The translations under genes and the position numbers were made by a program. From Balaenoptera acutorostrata (lineage: Eukaryota > Chordata > Mammalia > Artiodactyla > Balaenopteridae), in NCBI RefSeq assembly GCF_949987535.1, contig NC_080079.1, positions 124,001-188,000 on the forward strand: 64,000 nucleotides of DNA, written 5' to 3'. Numbering within the stretch: position 1 is the stretch's first letter; each line of letters begins with the position of its first letter. Under the pieces are notes generated by a model. It worked only from the letters and a program-made list of their open reading frames with translations. It did no database searches and was not told where the DNA came from. This document shows positions 31,550-44,859 of this stretch, one piece after another.

Positions 31550-34500
31550 GATGCGCTCCCCACCTGCCCCCAGGACCCACCACCTAACCCGCCCTCAGGG
31601 CCCCTCTCATTTGTCCCCCTCACTCAGCATTCACGCAGCCAGCTCAGCAGCTGACGGGCCCTGTGCTGACCAATGACCCCCGACCAGGGCATTACGGAGG
31701 GCGAGAACCATGTCACGTGGGGCTTAGGTGCGAGGAGTGAGTGAGGGCAGCGCCGTCCAAGCCAGACAGGACTGTCCATTGCACCAGGAGCGGGTGCTGG
31801 GCGGCCGGAGAGTCTGTCTGGGAGGGAAGGTCTCTCCACCATCCACAGGGAAGGGGGAGGGGGAACAGAGCCCCAGCCCTGTGGGTGGAAGGCCAAGCCC
31901 ACGCTTTGCCCCTTCGGCCACGACTGTGGGCAGAGCTTATGCGAGGGACCTCTCGCTGGGAGACCTGGTGCTGACGGCCCCATCGCTGCATCAGCTCCAG
32001 GCTCCGCGCGTCCAGCCGCTCAGCTGCCATGGCAGCCACCACGATGGAACAGATGTCCCACGAGAGATGACTCATGTCAGAAATTATGGGCACGTCCCTC
32101 TTTCAAAATGGGTGTACTTCCAAATCAAACTTCTGTAAAGAGATCATTTTAAAGAGCAGAGTGAAAATACTGGGTCACTGATTTGTCATTTAATTAATAA
32201 AGCGAGTATTGCATGCCAGCCCCTTGCCGGCTGCTGCCAGGTGCTGCCAAGACCAGCTGGGTCAGGGAGCTCACACCTGGCGGACACACCTGGAGCAGCA
32301 GGTGCAGCTTGACCAGGGCCTGCCACGCAGCAGGGTCTCCAAGGCGCTGGGGTCACAGGGCCTGCCCAGAGCGAGCCGGCGGGGCATGGATGCCTGGAGG
32401 GATGAGGGTGGAGTCGGTGCCAGCGAGAGAGGAGGGCCCTACAGGACAACGGCAGTGCCAGTGACTGCAGGCAGCGGGGTGGGCAGACCCCCGTGCCAGG
32501 CTGAGCTCAGGTCTGGACATGTCCCACAGGCAGTGCAGTGCCTGGATCTGGGGCTCCAGAGAGAAAGCGCCAGAATAAAGCCCTCGGAATCACCAGTATA
32601 TAGTGGGCAACCAAAGTCAGGACCATGAGTGAGGGTAGGACGCAGAGCCCGAAGGGAAGAGGCCAGATGCCCTCGGAGAAAGTGCGAAGGACCTGGAGCA
32701 AGAGAGAACCAGGCAAAACGAGGCCTGGAGAGCTTCCATTGGATTTGAGACAGTCAGACACCAGAGTGGGGGAGCAGAGTCTGGGGCCAAACTGGTTTGG
32801 GGGTGAGGGGAGGAAAGGGGTGCTGGGGGAGTGCGTGTGGGGGGGGGGTGGCCTCCTGGCGCTCCTTCTGATGAGAAAGGCGGCCACGCTGACGAGAAGG
32901 GAGGACAGAGTGGGCAGCAGGGACCCCGGTTTAGGGCAGGAATGGGCTGCAGGAAACAGGCTGGCCGGCCTCAGCTGGGAAGGAAGACACCTCCCGGGTG
33001 CTGGTCTCAGCCCTCACCGCTCTAGTTGAGGCCACGAAGCTCTCGCAGTTCTGAGCCCCGGGACATGGTGGGGGTCTCCCTACCAGACTCTGCAGAGCTG
33101 TAAGGACTGGGCCTCCTGGGCCTCCTCTGTGTCGGCCCCTCCTCTCCAGGCCACACCCGGGGGCCCTGGACTCTGCCCAGGACCATTCTCACGCTAAACG
33201 CCCGTCCCAGCACCTCCCAGAGGACCCTGCTCTGGGCTCCAGACCCACAGCTGCCCCCCGACGGCCCTCACTCTGCCCCCCACAGCCGCTGGTCCCCCTC
33301 CCCCACCAAACAGGGAGGACCTCCTCCTCCAGCCGGTGGGAGCCAACCCTCCACCCCTTGGCCCAGCCCCTGGCATCCTCCTCTGCTCCTTCCACACCAC
33401 TGGGCCTGCAGGGCTGTGAGTCTGTCCCCTCTGCACCCCCCCATGGGGGACCCCTGCTGGGACCACCATCGGTTCCCGCCCCTCCCCCACCCGTTCACCA
33501 TCCTCATCAAACCCTTATTATCCACAGGATAGATTCCCAAATCGTCCTCATGACCCTGTGATCCAGCCCTCCCAGCTTGGGTCCCCCGCGCCGCAGCCCA
33601 TCTCTCCCTGTCTGCTCCCGTCGGGCCCCAGCCCCTCCCCAGGGGGCTGAGGGCAGGGCCCTCTGCCCCGACCCCTCTCACCAGATTGTGTCCAAGCAGG
33701 ACATGCACAGAGACCCTCCCAAACCACCCCAGCTTCCAGGACTCTCCACAAGCAAGTCTGTTCAGCCACTGTGGTCATTTGTTCCATGCCCCCCAGCAGC
33801 TCCTGGCGGGGGCGGAGGCAGGAAGTGTGCCGTCCAGGCAGCCCCTCCTCAGCTGAGCCAGCACGGCCCGCACCTTCTGCCTCATCTGACGCCCCATTTT
33901 CCTGTGTTCTCGGGCTTTGGAAAACATGTGTATTTCCAGTGGCTACTCCTTTCCTTCCGCACCGTGAAGACAGGGCCGCTGCACCAGAGAAGGCGGAGGC
34001 CTTGTGTGCCTGGAGCAGTGGCCAGAAGTCAGGGTGCCCAGGCCTGCAGCACCGGGGACGTGCCCAGTGCCCGCCCCGCCAGGCAGGATGCCCCACCAGC
34101 CGTGAGGAGGCCGAGCTTCCCTGGGCTAAAGCCTGCCCGCGACGCCCACCCTCACTCCTGCTGCCCCAGTGACCACGCCCCCCCCGCCCCCCAGGTCTCC
34201 TCTGTCTTCCTTCCTCCTCCCCCCACCCCCAGTGAAGACCAGCCTCCAGGTAAAGAGTGGATTGAGCACAACATGTTCCCACCTTAAATCCCCCCAGGAT
34301 GATGATAAACGGACCCCCCCCAGCAAGGGTAACGACAGAGGGGACAACAGCAAGATTTCAGAAACCGGACAAATGGGGAGGGCTGGGCAGAGCAGGGGAC
34401 GGAAGTGAAGACGCAAACGGCGAGGCCAGGGAGTAAGGTGTCCACCGGCTCCAGGTTCACATGGGGCTGAAAGTGGGAGGTTACAGAAGGCAGCCAAACC

Positions 34501-34759
34501 CCGCCTGACCCCCCAGAACTCCAGAGACAGAGGCCCAGGGAGGGCACACCCAGATATCTGATGGCGAGACCGCAGTCCCGCACCCTGGTCCCTCCAGACG
34601 GGAGCTTGGATGGAACTTCTCTGAGGAAACTTCCCACGAATGCCCGGAACCAAGGACACTGACAGTGGGGTGCCCCAGCCCAGTGACCCTTCCTAGGTAT
34701 AGTCAGCATTTTGGGCCTCTCCAGTGCAGGCTGAGAGCTGAGGGTCACCAGACATCTGA
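31550..34759. other. GC-rich intergenic DNA downstream of the OR relic
   Basis: Mostly unique. Long overlapping frames on both strands (for example 33548-34282 minus, 33577-34287 plus) reflect GC-rich composition. No domain, RNA or young repeat is recognised. Confidence 0.45.
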
Positions 34760-36385
34760 TGAGAGCCTCTAGCAGGCAAGACGGAGCGAAACTAAGGAAA
34801 CACTGGAAGTCAGAGGACGCAGAGCTCGAAGGGAGAGAATTTTGTGAATATCCTCGGACATGAGAAAGCATGGGTTGCGTTGTTGAAACAAGAGAGACTT
34901 TAAAAAACAGGAGAGAGACAGAGAGAGACAGAGAGAGAGAGAGAAAACTCTTGCAAACTGGAAATATGATGGCAGAAATAAAATTTCAGTAAGCACCGGA
35001 AGTGAATTGAAGAAATCGTTCAGAAAATCAAGCCAAGAATTGACATGCAAAATGGATACCAAACACGTTTTAAGATCAGGGAATTGGCCCGGAGATCTGA
35101 TATCTAAGCAAGAGTACCAGAGACGCAGAGGAAACCATGGGGAGCTCCAGACCCAGGCTGGAGAACTGAGCACTTCAGATTAACCTTTTCCTGGAGGACA
35201 ACCAGATAAGGGGAGTGAACCACGTTCTAATCTTAAAAGCAGCAAAGGGACAAGAGTCAGTGAGAAATTGCCAGGCTGAGGAACAAAGACAACTTGTGTC
35301 TAGTGCGGGGAGCTCAGACTCGGCCCTCGGGCCAGCTGAGGCCCTACAGACCCCACCAACACGGTGACCCTGCAAACCCACAGCCTGCCTGGGGAGGGGC
35401 TGCACCCTGGGAATGAGGGTGACTCAGACAAGACCCAGCTCCCTGGGGCCCAGGACAACCACAAGTCGAGAGTCCTCAGAGCATGAAAGTGCAGACTTTG
35501 AACTTGGAGTCACAGGATTCTAAACAACCAGCACCACCATGTGTCTGGAAGAAGTAAAAACCAACAAAAATCCCTCCTGGAGGACGATAACATCAGAGTA
35601 ATGCCAATCATTCCTTCAAATATTGCTTCAAATATCATCTTCAGCACAAAATCAAAGATAAGAAGGCACGTGAAGAAATGAAAGATGGTGAGCAACAGCC
35701 AGCATCGGACTTAGGAAAAACTCGAAAAAACAAAACCCAAGGAGGTGAAACAAGTAGAAGTGGGAGGACACAGTAGACTGAACAGCCATCAACTTGACCT
35801 AATTGACACTTAGAGGACACTCCACAAGACACAGAAGAATACATGCTTTTCAAGTGCACATGGAACACTTACCGAGATAGACCCTTATTCTAGGCCGTAA
35901 AACAAGTCTCAAATTTAAAAGAATTGAAAGTAATACAATGTATGTTTCTGATCATAATAGAATTAAAATAGAAACCAATAAAAGAATAAGATATCTGGGA
36001 AATCTCCAAATACTTGGAAACAGTACACTTCTAAATAACCTGTTAGTTAAATAAGAAATCAAGAGAAATAAGAAAATGTTTTTAATGAATATAAAAACAC
36101 AACATATCAAAAATTGTGGGATTCTCCTAAAGCAGTACCTAGAGGGAAATTCAAAGCATCAAACACCTATGTTGGAAAAGAAGAAAGACCTTAAATCAAT
36201 GATATCAGCTTCCATATTAAGAAACTAGAAATATAATAATAAACTAAGCACAAAAATAAGCAGAATAAAGGAAATAATAAAGATCAGAGCAGAAATCAGT
36301 GAACTAGAACACAGGAAAAAAAGAGAGAAAATCAATGAAACCAAAAGCTGGTTCTTTGAGAGTATCAATAAAATTGATGATACGG
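34760..36385 (+). mobile_element. Old L1/HAL1-like fragments
   Basis: 35700-36385 matches L1 ORF2 order (cacttagaggacactccac; gaccttattctaggcc-like text; ccaaaagctggttctttgag). 34760-35690 is A-rich and ORF1-like, of uncertain family, and includes a (gaga) tract at 34912-34944. All frames are broken. Confidence 0.5.
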
Positions 36386-36689
36386 GGATTTGCCACTTGA
36401 ACAGACACTCAGGATCGACTGGCACAGACCTTAAAGGAGATTCCTGAGATTCCTGAGGGGGCTCTCTTCTGCCCCGCCAGCTCTGGCTGCTGTGCTTCTC
36501 CCCTGGTCCTGATCAAGAGCACCTGTGTGGACCTGGAGAGGTGCTGTTGGTCTCAGGTTACTCTCAGCGAAGACCTGCTAAAGCAGACACATGAACACCT
36601 TTCAGGTAACTGCTGATTCTAAAAATATTTTCAATCTTAGAGCCCACCATTCTTTCCTTCACCACCTATGTTTGTTTTCTACGCTGAGC

Positions 36690-37095
36690 AACAAATCACC
36701 ACAAACTTAGTGGCTCAAAACAACACACATTTGTTATCTCATGGTCTCTGTGGGCCACTGGCCTAGGTACAGCTGAGCTGGGTCCTGCTCAGGGCCCCCA
36801 AGCTGCAGTCAGGTGGGCTGAGTTCTCATCTGAGGCTTGACCAGGGCCGGACACTCAGGCAGAATTTGTCTCCCTGCAGCTGTGGGACTGAGGTCCCATT
36901 TTCTTTCTGGCTGCTCTCGGTTCCGAGAGGCCACCACAGTCCCCTGCCCTGGGGCCTTCCCACAGGCCTTCTCACAATGGCAGCTTGCTTCTTCAGGACC
37001 AGCAGGGTCAAGCTCGGACAGTGTCTTACATGACGTACTGTGGTTACAGGAGGGACAGCCCCTCACCTTTGCATGTTTACTGGTTCCCATCCACT
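36690..37095 (+). repeat. Ancient dispersed mammalian repeat, family not assigned
   Basis: Begins with the familiar caacaaatcaccacaaactt and agtggctcaaaacaacacac, followed by gctgggtcctgctcaggg. A related start occurs at 53955-54020 (accgccaacctagtggcc). I recognise the family by sequence but not by name. Confidence 0.55.
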
Positions 37096-37267
37096 CTCAG
37101 GTGCTTTCTGTTGTCCTCAAAATATTAGCAAAAATGGCCTGGAGATGAGCTGGGTTCACTCAACACCCTAAAGCTCCTTTGCCCAGACAGCTGTTGGCCA
37201 AATTTATACCTAAGCCCTTCCTTCCACTGCTTAACCTCATAAAATTCCCTTTTCAAAAAATATTTAT

Positions 37268-37590
37268 GGGACTTCCCTGGTGGCACAGTGGTTAAGAATC
37301 CACCTGCCAATGCAGGGGACACGGGTTTGAGCCCTGGTCCAGGAAGATCCCACATTGCCATGGAGCAACAAAGCCCGTGCGCCACAACTACTGAGCCTGT
37401 GCTCTAGGGCCCACATGCCACAACTACTGAGCCCATGCACCTAGAGCCCGTGCTCTACAACAAGAGAAGCCAATGCAATGAGAAGCCTGTGCACTGCAAT
37501 GAAGAGTAGCCCCCACTCACTGCAACTAGAGAAAGCCCACATGCAGCAATGAAGACCCAATGCAGCCAAAAAGTAATTAATTAATTTTTT
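37268..37590 (+). mobile_element. CHR-2-type SINE, full length
   Basis: Complete head (acttccctggtggcacagtg), tRNA-like box (gggtttgagccctggtcc), three cacaactactgagcc blocks, gcaatgaagagtagccccc and a (taat)n/T-rich tail. More diverged than the 18900 copy. No convincing TSD. Confidence 0.9.
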
Positions 37591-37599
37591 TTAAATCTT

Positions 37600-38040
37600 T
37601 ATTCAAATTACAGAGGAGGGGAATGTAAGGTGAATTTTAACAAAAGTAAACCTTGTTTATTGATAATGATGAAGCTGATGTTACCAGGAAGAAATTTCAT
37701 ACCATATAAGTGCAGGGTGTAATGCTTTTCCTTAAAATGTCGACTTTAAAGAACGTTCCTTGCAATACAGGCAACTAAGTCCAGACTTTATTTCTGACCA
37801 TGGAGTAATTCCTGAGAAGTACTTGGAGTATATGACTCAAATAGACAGGGACTGTGTCTCCTACTGCTGTATTTACACCTAGTATGGTTCACCTAGGACA
37901 GAGCCAGGCCTCATTAAACACTTGTCAACTAGCTGGACAATAAAGACCATGCTCTGGGGGGAGGGGAAGGTTCCTACCCACTCCCAGGAATTGTGCAGCA
38001 CGGGAACACAAGGCCACCCCCGGCCCCATCACCACACCAC
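37600..38040. other. Intergenic sequence with a possible L2/MIR tail
   Basis: Unique except about 37855-37935, where cctaggacagagccaggcct and attaaacacttgtcaact resemble the shared L2/MIR 3' end. Nothing coding. Confidence 0.4.
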
Positions 38041-38385
38041 TGTCTCATTCTTCAAAATTTAGGTGCAAACACACTATTGTTAGCTATAAGCACAATGTGT
38101 TCAGGAGAGCTCCAGAACTTACCTTGCATGACAGAAACTTTATACCCATTGAAACACAACTCCCCTTTCCCCTCCCCCCAGCGCCTGGCAACCTCCATCC
38201 TGCTCTGTTTCTATGAGTTTGACTCCTGTTGATGCCTCATATACGTGGAGTCATGCAGTATTTGTCCTTCTGTGCCTGGCTTATTTCACGGAGCATAATG
38301 TCTTCCAGGTTCATCCATATTGTCACATATAGCAGGATTTCCTTCTTTTTTAAGGCTGAATAATATTCCATTGTATGCACAGCAA
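38041..38385 (-). mobile_element. L1 3' UTR fragment, inverted
   Basis: The plus strand reads the complement of an L1 3' end (ggttcatccatattgtcaca; gctgaataatattccattg). Confidence 0.65.
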
Positions 38386-39072
38386 AGAAAACTATCAACT
38401 AAATGAAAAGACAACCTAGTGAATGGGAGAAAAATATTTGCAAATGATATTAACCACTTTGGAAAACAGTATGGAGTTTCCTCAAAAATATTAAAATTAG
38501 AACTACCATATGATTCAGAAATTCCACTCCTAAGTACATAGCCAAAGAAAGTGAAAACATCAATTCTAAAAAATACACGCACCCCAATGTTCATAGCAGC
38601 TCTATTTACAATAGCCTAGACATGGAAGCAACCTAAATGTCCATCGACAGATGAATGGATAAAGAAAATGCGGTACATATATACAATGGAATATTACTCA
38701 ACCATAAAAAAGAATGAAATAATGCCATTTGCAGCAACAGGGATGGACCTAGAGATTATCATACTAAGTGAAGTAAGTTAGGCAGAGAAAGACAAATATC
38801 ATATGTTATCACTTATATGTAGAATCTAAAAAAATGATACAAACGAACTTATTTACAAAACAGAAATAGACTCACAGACATAGCGAATAAACTTATAGTT
38901 ACCAAAGGGGAAGCGGGGCAGAGGGATAAATTAAGAGTTTGGGATTAACAGATACACACTACTATATATAAAATAGATAAACAACAAGGACCTACTGTAT
39001 AGCACAGGGAACTATATTCAATATCTTGTAATAACCTATAATGGGAAAGAATCTGAAAAGGAATATATATAT
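38386..39072 (+). mobile_element. L1 ORF2 end and 3' UTR, left of a large insert
   Basis: ORF2 C-terminal and 3' UTR sequence (accatatgattcagaaattc; ggagaatattactcaaccat-type text; aaatagataaacaacaagga). It breaks off in an (AT)n run at 39072 and its continuation (aactgaatcactttattgta) is found only after 41157, so the L1 has been split by the intervening 1.95 kb. Confidence 0.75.
38933..39072 (+). repeat. 140-bp direct repeat, left copy
   Basis: Identical base for base to 41018-41157. Consists of L1 3' UTR sequence from aagagtttgggattaacag to gaatatatatat. Confidence 0.95.
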
Positions 39073-41017
39073 ATAAAGGAGCTGTTACAGTGGAGGATTA
39101 CTGGACTGAATGTCAATATTATGACATAGTATGAGTGTGTTTCATGTTTGGTAATTGCAATCATTGTTGCTTTTGTTGTGGTCATCCATGTACAATGCTT
39201 GGTGTCAGTCTATTTATCTCTTGTAAAAATAAAATACAGTGTGTATGTGTGAGTGCAAAAAAAAAAGAAAATGCAGAAAAGGATACATAGAATCTGCTCT
39301 AAACTCCATTAGTTTATGACTCACATAATATGAAATTGAATAAGCAAAGGAAAATGATGGAGACAATAAAAAGATCGGTGATGGCCAAGGTCGAAAGAGA
39401 GGGATGAATAGGTGGCACACAGAGGATTTTTAGAGCAGTGACAATATTCTGTGTGATACTATAATCATGGATACGTGTCATTATATATCTGTCTAAACCG
39501 TAGAATGTACACCAGCAACAGTGAACTATTAACTATGGTCTGTGGGTGATTATGAAGTATCAATGTAGGTTCATTAATTATAACAAATGTACCACCTTGG
39601 TGGGTGATGTTGATAATGGGAGAGGGTAGGTACATACGGGGGCAGGTGGCAAATGAGAAATCTCTATAGCTTCCCTTCATTTTAATGTGAACCTAAAACT
39701 CCTTTAAATATGTCTTTTTTTAATACATAGAACATATATGCAGCATTGTTCAAATCTCTGAAGTGACAAAAAGTGGAAAAAAATAGTATTCAAGAGGAAC
39801 ATAGAAAAAAATCATGTAAACACACACAATAAATTTGAAGTCATCTGTATTTTCTGCACACACACACACACAAAAAAAGTGCCAGAGCAGGATTTGCACT
39901 CCTGCATCAAGGAAAAGGTTACCCAAATAAGCTACTCCTGTCTCCTCCAGATCCCTACATCATTTCATTAAGGATGGCCAGACTGGAGAGACAATGAGGA
40001 CTGGAGGCCGAACAAGACCTGCATTCAAGTCCCAGCTCTGCTCTTAATTCCTTAGTTACTTCTCCAGGGGGAGGGGTGATTAGGTGTGCCCAGTCCCGAA
40101 CCCTAAAGGAGTCAGTCAGTCCCCTTCCCTGGCTGTCACCACACCCAGAGTTACTTTATTCCCAACCCTCCACCCTTCCACCTCCACAACACCCCCCATC
40201 CTACAAATTCACTAATGCAACTGAAGCTCACAGGCGCCACCTCGAGGCTTCAGAATAGCACAGTCACCTCCAGAATCTGATCACCGAAGAACCTGCAGCT
40301 ACACACTGCCCCTGCATGTGACACCAGCAACTTTGTGAGATGTAAAGTCAGCAGACATGCAGTAGGTTATTAAGAGTTCCTTCAAAGTGTTGCTAAGCTC
40401 ACTGCCAAAGAGTAAGCATTCAAGTTCCAACTTCAGACACAAACTGTCCAGAACCATCTCCTTCCCCAAGATAACTGAGGCACTGGCATGGGGCTGGGGT
40501 TCACTTTCCTAGCAAGTGCCCCTTGGGGAGATCCCGCGTGGCCTTTCTTACACTGCTCACCACTTGGAACGATTCTAATCATCAGAGATCTTTTAATAGC
40601 AGTTAACATGAAAAGGAAAAGCATCAATCCTTGATTCCAGAAGGTTCCATATACTCCCTATACAAATGTGACTACCACCATCCCTGCAAATTTTGAATAC
40701 CTCATTCCAAGGGATATGGAATAGAACCTAAGTCTCATTAGCTTCAACGCCCTTGCTTTTTCCATGGAACCTCCTGGCATAAGACCACTGAGGATTTTAA
40801 ATAACCACTTCAGAAAGAGGCCCCTGATAGAGACATACCCACATGGACCTAGCACTATCAAATGACACATTCAAACTATGGCCATGACCTGCACCTCAAA
40901 CAGCATGAGGACATGTAAATGTACGGAAGGTTTTCAATTCTTTTAATACATAAAATGGCAAAGGAAATTATTTTTCAGAATATACACATTAAATAGAACA
41001 TTTTCAAGCAAAAAAAA
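39073..41017 (+). other. 1.95-kb insert between the direct repeats
   Basis: Contains an AT-rich first part with aataaa at about 39228 followed by a poly(A) run at 39257-39266, an L1ME-like 3' end at 39300-39740, a (CA)n tract at 39858-39872, and about 1.1 kb of unique sequence ending in attaaa (40989-40994) and poly(A) (41010-41019). No open reading frame of note. Its end looks like a cleaved and polyadenylated transcript, which suggests copying by L1 machinery; the source locus is unknown. Confidence 0.6.
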
Positions 41018-41157
41018 AAGAGTTTGGGATTAACAGATACACACTACTATATATAAAATAGATAAACAACAAGGACCTACTGTATAGCACAGGGAACTAT
41101 ATTCAATATCTTGTAATAACCTATAATGGGAAAGAATCTGAAAAGGAATATATATAT
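41018..41157 (+). repeat. 140-bp direct repeat, right copy
   Basis: Exact copy of 38933-39072, directly following the poly(A) run and continuing into the rest of the interrupted L1 3' UTR to about 41235. Confidence 0.95.
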
Positions 41158-41235
41158 GTATGTATATGTATGTATAACTGAATCACTTTATTGTACACCT
41201 GAAACACAAATCAACTATACTTCACCTGAAAGAAA

Positions 41236-41900
41236 GCACAGCATGGTCCCCCCATTGTGGTGCCCCCTCCACCACAGGGACTTTGCATCCTGCCCGCGGC
41301 CTCACAGCGGCCAGGCTGAGTCCTTTCATTCGCGTGTGAGGAGGTGGACAGAGGTTCAGACTCTGGGTCTGCAGTGTGCTCGCCATGTGTCCATGAGCCT
41401 CTTCGGCCAAGTGGGTTCTACCCCTGCTTTGTGCTGCCAAGAGAGCACAAGTCCCCACGGCGCTACGGGGTGGGCGTGGTGGTCACACCCACTGTGCGGA
41501 TGGGGACTGAGCACAGGATCTCAGAGCCACCGGGAGGAAGAGGCAGATGCCACCCCAGCTTTTGGCAAAGGCAGTGTTGCCTCAAGTGGTCCCGCTGAGC
41601 AGTGCCTGCCCAGTGGCATAAGGCACAAGCAGCTCACGGCAGCACGGCAGCCCCACCCGACATATCTTCTGCTTTGAGAGGATGTTAGCCAACCACATGC
41701 ATTTCAAATGGAAAGGCTGGGGGAGCGTGTTGGAGACACGCCTTGTCCACCATCTCCAAGGTGACACTGAGCCCCGGGCAACGCTGAGCATCGGCAGGAC
41801 CATCCGAGGGCCATCCGAGGGCCACTGGGAATAAACGGGTGGCCACAGAAGCTGTATTCTGCTCTCCTGCATCCCAGATCAAGGGAGATTTGACTTATAT
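41236..41900. other. Intergenic unique sequence
   Basis: Moderately GC-rich, no recognised repeat or gene. Frames such as 41126-41677 run into it from L1 and are not gene-like. Confidence 0.4.
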
Positions 41901-42880
41901 CTCAATGGCAAACAAGCAAGAAGAAATGCCCACTTCCTTAGTCATCAGGAAGACGCAAGTTGAAGCCACAATGTGACACATACCCTCTGGATGGCCAAAA
42001 TGAAGACAGACAGCACTAAGTGCTGGAGAGCCCGACAGACACGCCTACACTCCTGAAGGGACAGGACAGGGCGGCACTCACTGGGGAAGACTGTTATCTG
42101 TAAAGACGGACACACAACAACCTGGAGCCCAGAAATGCCACTGCTGGATACATACCCAACAGAATTTCCCAAAATCAGTATGAGAATTATTGGAGCAGCA
42201 TAATTTATAATAACCAAAATACGGAGACAACCCTCAGTGGTTGAGTGGATGAGCCGTGGTCTATTCATGCAGTGGAGGACGACCAGCAGTGAGGGTCAGT
42301 GAACACGACCACACGCAGCGCCATGGCAGAACCTCACACACGTGACGTCGAGGGAAAATGCCACGCACAAAAGAGCACATTCTGCGTGATTCCATTTATA
42401 CAAAAATAAAAAACAGGTAAAGTGAATCTGCTAAGTAGTCAAGATCGTGGCCGCCCTCGGGGACCCGCAGGGGGAGGAGGCGTTGGGATCTGGGGCTCCA
42501 GCCACGTCGGGTTCTTGGTCAGGTGCATGCAGTTTATGAAACTTCATCAAATTATACACCTAAGATTTGGCCACTTTTCTATGTGTATTTTACACTTTGA
42601 TAAGAAGTTTACACACCCGATGTCATGTACAACATGGTGACTATAGTTAATAACACTGCGTTGTATATTTGGAAGTTGCTAAGAGAGTAGGTCTTAAAAG
42701 TTCTCATCACAAGAAAAACAAATTCTTCAACTCTGTGTGGTGATGGATGTTAACCGGACTTACCGTGGCGGCCACTTCACTGCATAGAAAAGTGTCACAT
42801 CACTATGTGACACACGTCAAACTAATACCATGTGTTCATTATATCTCAATATCAACTGATTAATTAAAATGCGAAAGACT
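41901..42880 (+). mobile_element. Two older L1 3' ends in tandem
   Basis: 41901-42600 has the ORF2 end and 3' UTR (ctggagcccagaaatgccac; ttatacaaaaataaaaaaca). 42605-42880 has another 3' UTR (tgactatagttaataacact; ttcattatatctcaatatc). Confidence 0.6.
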
Positions 42881-43953
42881 CCCAAAGTTTTGTGTTGTTA
42901 CATATTGGCTTGTAAAAAATAGCCTACTAGAAATTTGTTGAAGTTTACGTGCCAAAAGAATAAAAGCATTTAAGCCCTTTGAAATATAGATAGTGAGAGA
43001 AAGCAGGAAAGTCAACACACTACAAATGACTTGGATGCGTTCGGGTTACAGCTGGAAGCAATGTGATTTGCACACACTGGTGTCACCGTGTCTTCATCCC
43101 GGGTGCGCCCTGGGGCAGCCCGCAGACCCGCCAGAACTCGGAGAGGCAGCAAGACTCTGCCAGAAAATTCCACAGGAACCAGGAGAGCAGGCGGCTGCCG
43201 AGGCCGGGACACTCCCCACGCCTCGGCCCCCGTGGCCTGGGAGCCCAGGAGGACGAGGAGGCCTGGTCCAGGTTTCTGCTCACCCTTCCCTCCCGCAGAC
43301 ACCCCACTCTCAGGAGGCGCACTTGCTTGTCTGAAAGTAATTGCCTCCTCCGAACTGGACCCTGGAGGGATGTGGTATCGTTATTAATTGGGACGGCCCT
43401 CACCATCCTCAGGGTGACACGTCGGAGCGTCGCCGGGGCCTAACGAGCCCGAACCTGCTGACCCCGGGCTCTCAGCCCCCAGCAGCCCCACCTGCCTCCC
43501 TTTTAATTATGCCCCAGGGAAGGCAGCACCTCTACACCCAGCTCTAAAGACTTCTCCCGTCAATATGGGCTGGAATTTTCATCAACTGTGAGTTGATTGG
43601 GTACCAAGGGGATTACAAAGGATTCCCCAGTTGCCTGGAGAACACAAACTTTTCTCAGAAACAGAATTCAGAATAAAGACATTCCCTCAGGTGGAGCAGG
43701 TCAGGGAAGAGGCAACGGATGAGCAGACATTCCGAGCACAGCGGCACGAGCTGCTGAGCGGGGCTGGGGACAGCCTGCCCTCGGCGCTCAGCCCTTGACT
43801 GGGACGCCGCTGCCACCCTGCTGCCCAGAGATGCCTGTGGGGACGCTCTGGACACACATCTACAGAAGCTGCGGAAGCAAGGCATGAAAATCCACCATGG
43901 GCAGAGACCCAGCCGTGGCCAGGGCCCTGCTGCCAGCAAGGGGCCGGTGCCTC
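42881..43953. other. Intergenic sequence, no feature recognised
   Basis: Mixed AT-rich (to 43030) then GC-rich unique DNA. Overlapping frames at 43012-43443 on both strands lack any recognised domain. Confidence 0.4.
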
Positions 43954-44062
43954 CTGGCCCAGCAGGTGTCCCCTCAGCAGGTGTCCCCTCAGCAGGTGTC
44001 TCCTGGCCCAGCAGGTGTGTCCCGGCTCAGCAGGTGTGTCCTCAGCAGGTGTGTCTTGGCCA
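43954..44062. repeat. GC-rich minisatellite, unit about cctcagcaggtgtc
   Basis: At least six imperfect copies of a cagcaggtgt core, with ctcagcaggtgtcccc and ggcccagcaggtgt variants, over about 110 bp. It encodes a QQVS-type repeat in one frame, but that frame is a by-product of the repeat. Confidence 0.85.
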
Positions 44063-44859
44063 GTAACCAGCTGGGGAGAAAGCTGTAGCTGAGTTCCTGC
44101 CTGTGGGCTTGAAGCCGCTTACTCCAAATCCCTCTGAGGGTGAGCACAGGAGTTCCATGTCTGTAGATGTTTCCCCCCTGCCCCCGGCCCCAGAGGAATT
44201 ACTGCAATAGTCCAAAAGTCTCAAACATCTCACCCTCAACCCAGGGTGCAGGGTGTCTGGGACGCACCACGGAGTCCTCATCCAAAGGCCACTCTCACCT
44301 GATGCAAGGTCACTCCTCTTGTTCCCAAAGCGCCAAGGCTGCCCTCGTTCCTGGGCATTTCCATCAGGCGTGATGCTGTCCTCGTAGGTTTCCCCACTGC
44401 CCCTCCAGCTTCACCACTTCCTGGCGCCTCGATGGTATCAATGTGCTCTCCCTACTCACCTTCTCACAAGCCCCAGCCCCACCACCTCACCAAAGCCACT
44501 CTGTCTCTGTCGTGTGACGTGTGACCGCCGCCCCCCCCCGCCGCCGGCCAGGCTGAGGACGGGCAGCGCCGGCCACAGCACCTCCTCCTCCTGGCCCTGC
44601 TCATCCCCTCCCTGGGGGCTGCTGCCCCCGGCCTCCTGGGCTGGTGTCGCCTCGTGATCCCAGCCTCTTAGCATCAGGTCCCAGGCCTGTCATCCAAGGT
44701 CTCTTTTCTCTCCACACCCCTCCTTTGGGGTGTCAGTCAGTCCCATGGTCTTCACTGTGACATCCTCAAATGTCCCTAAAGTCCAGAGCCGTGTCCAGCT
44801 GCTCCCTCTCCACCTCCACTCAGATCACTCAGATGTCTCCTGACCTCTTGCACTTAATA

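Noticed and set aside
43884..44088. Small open frame with QQVS repeats
   Set aside because: It is the direct translation of the minisatellite and has no independent support.
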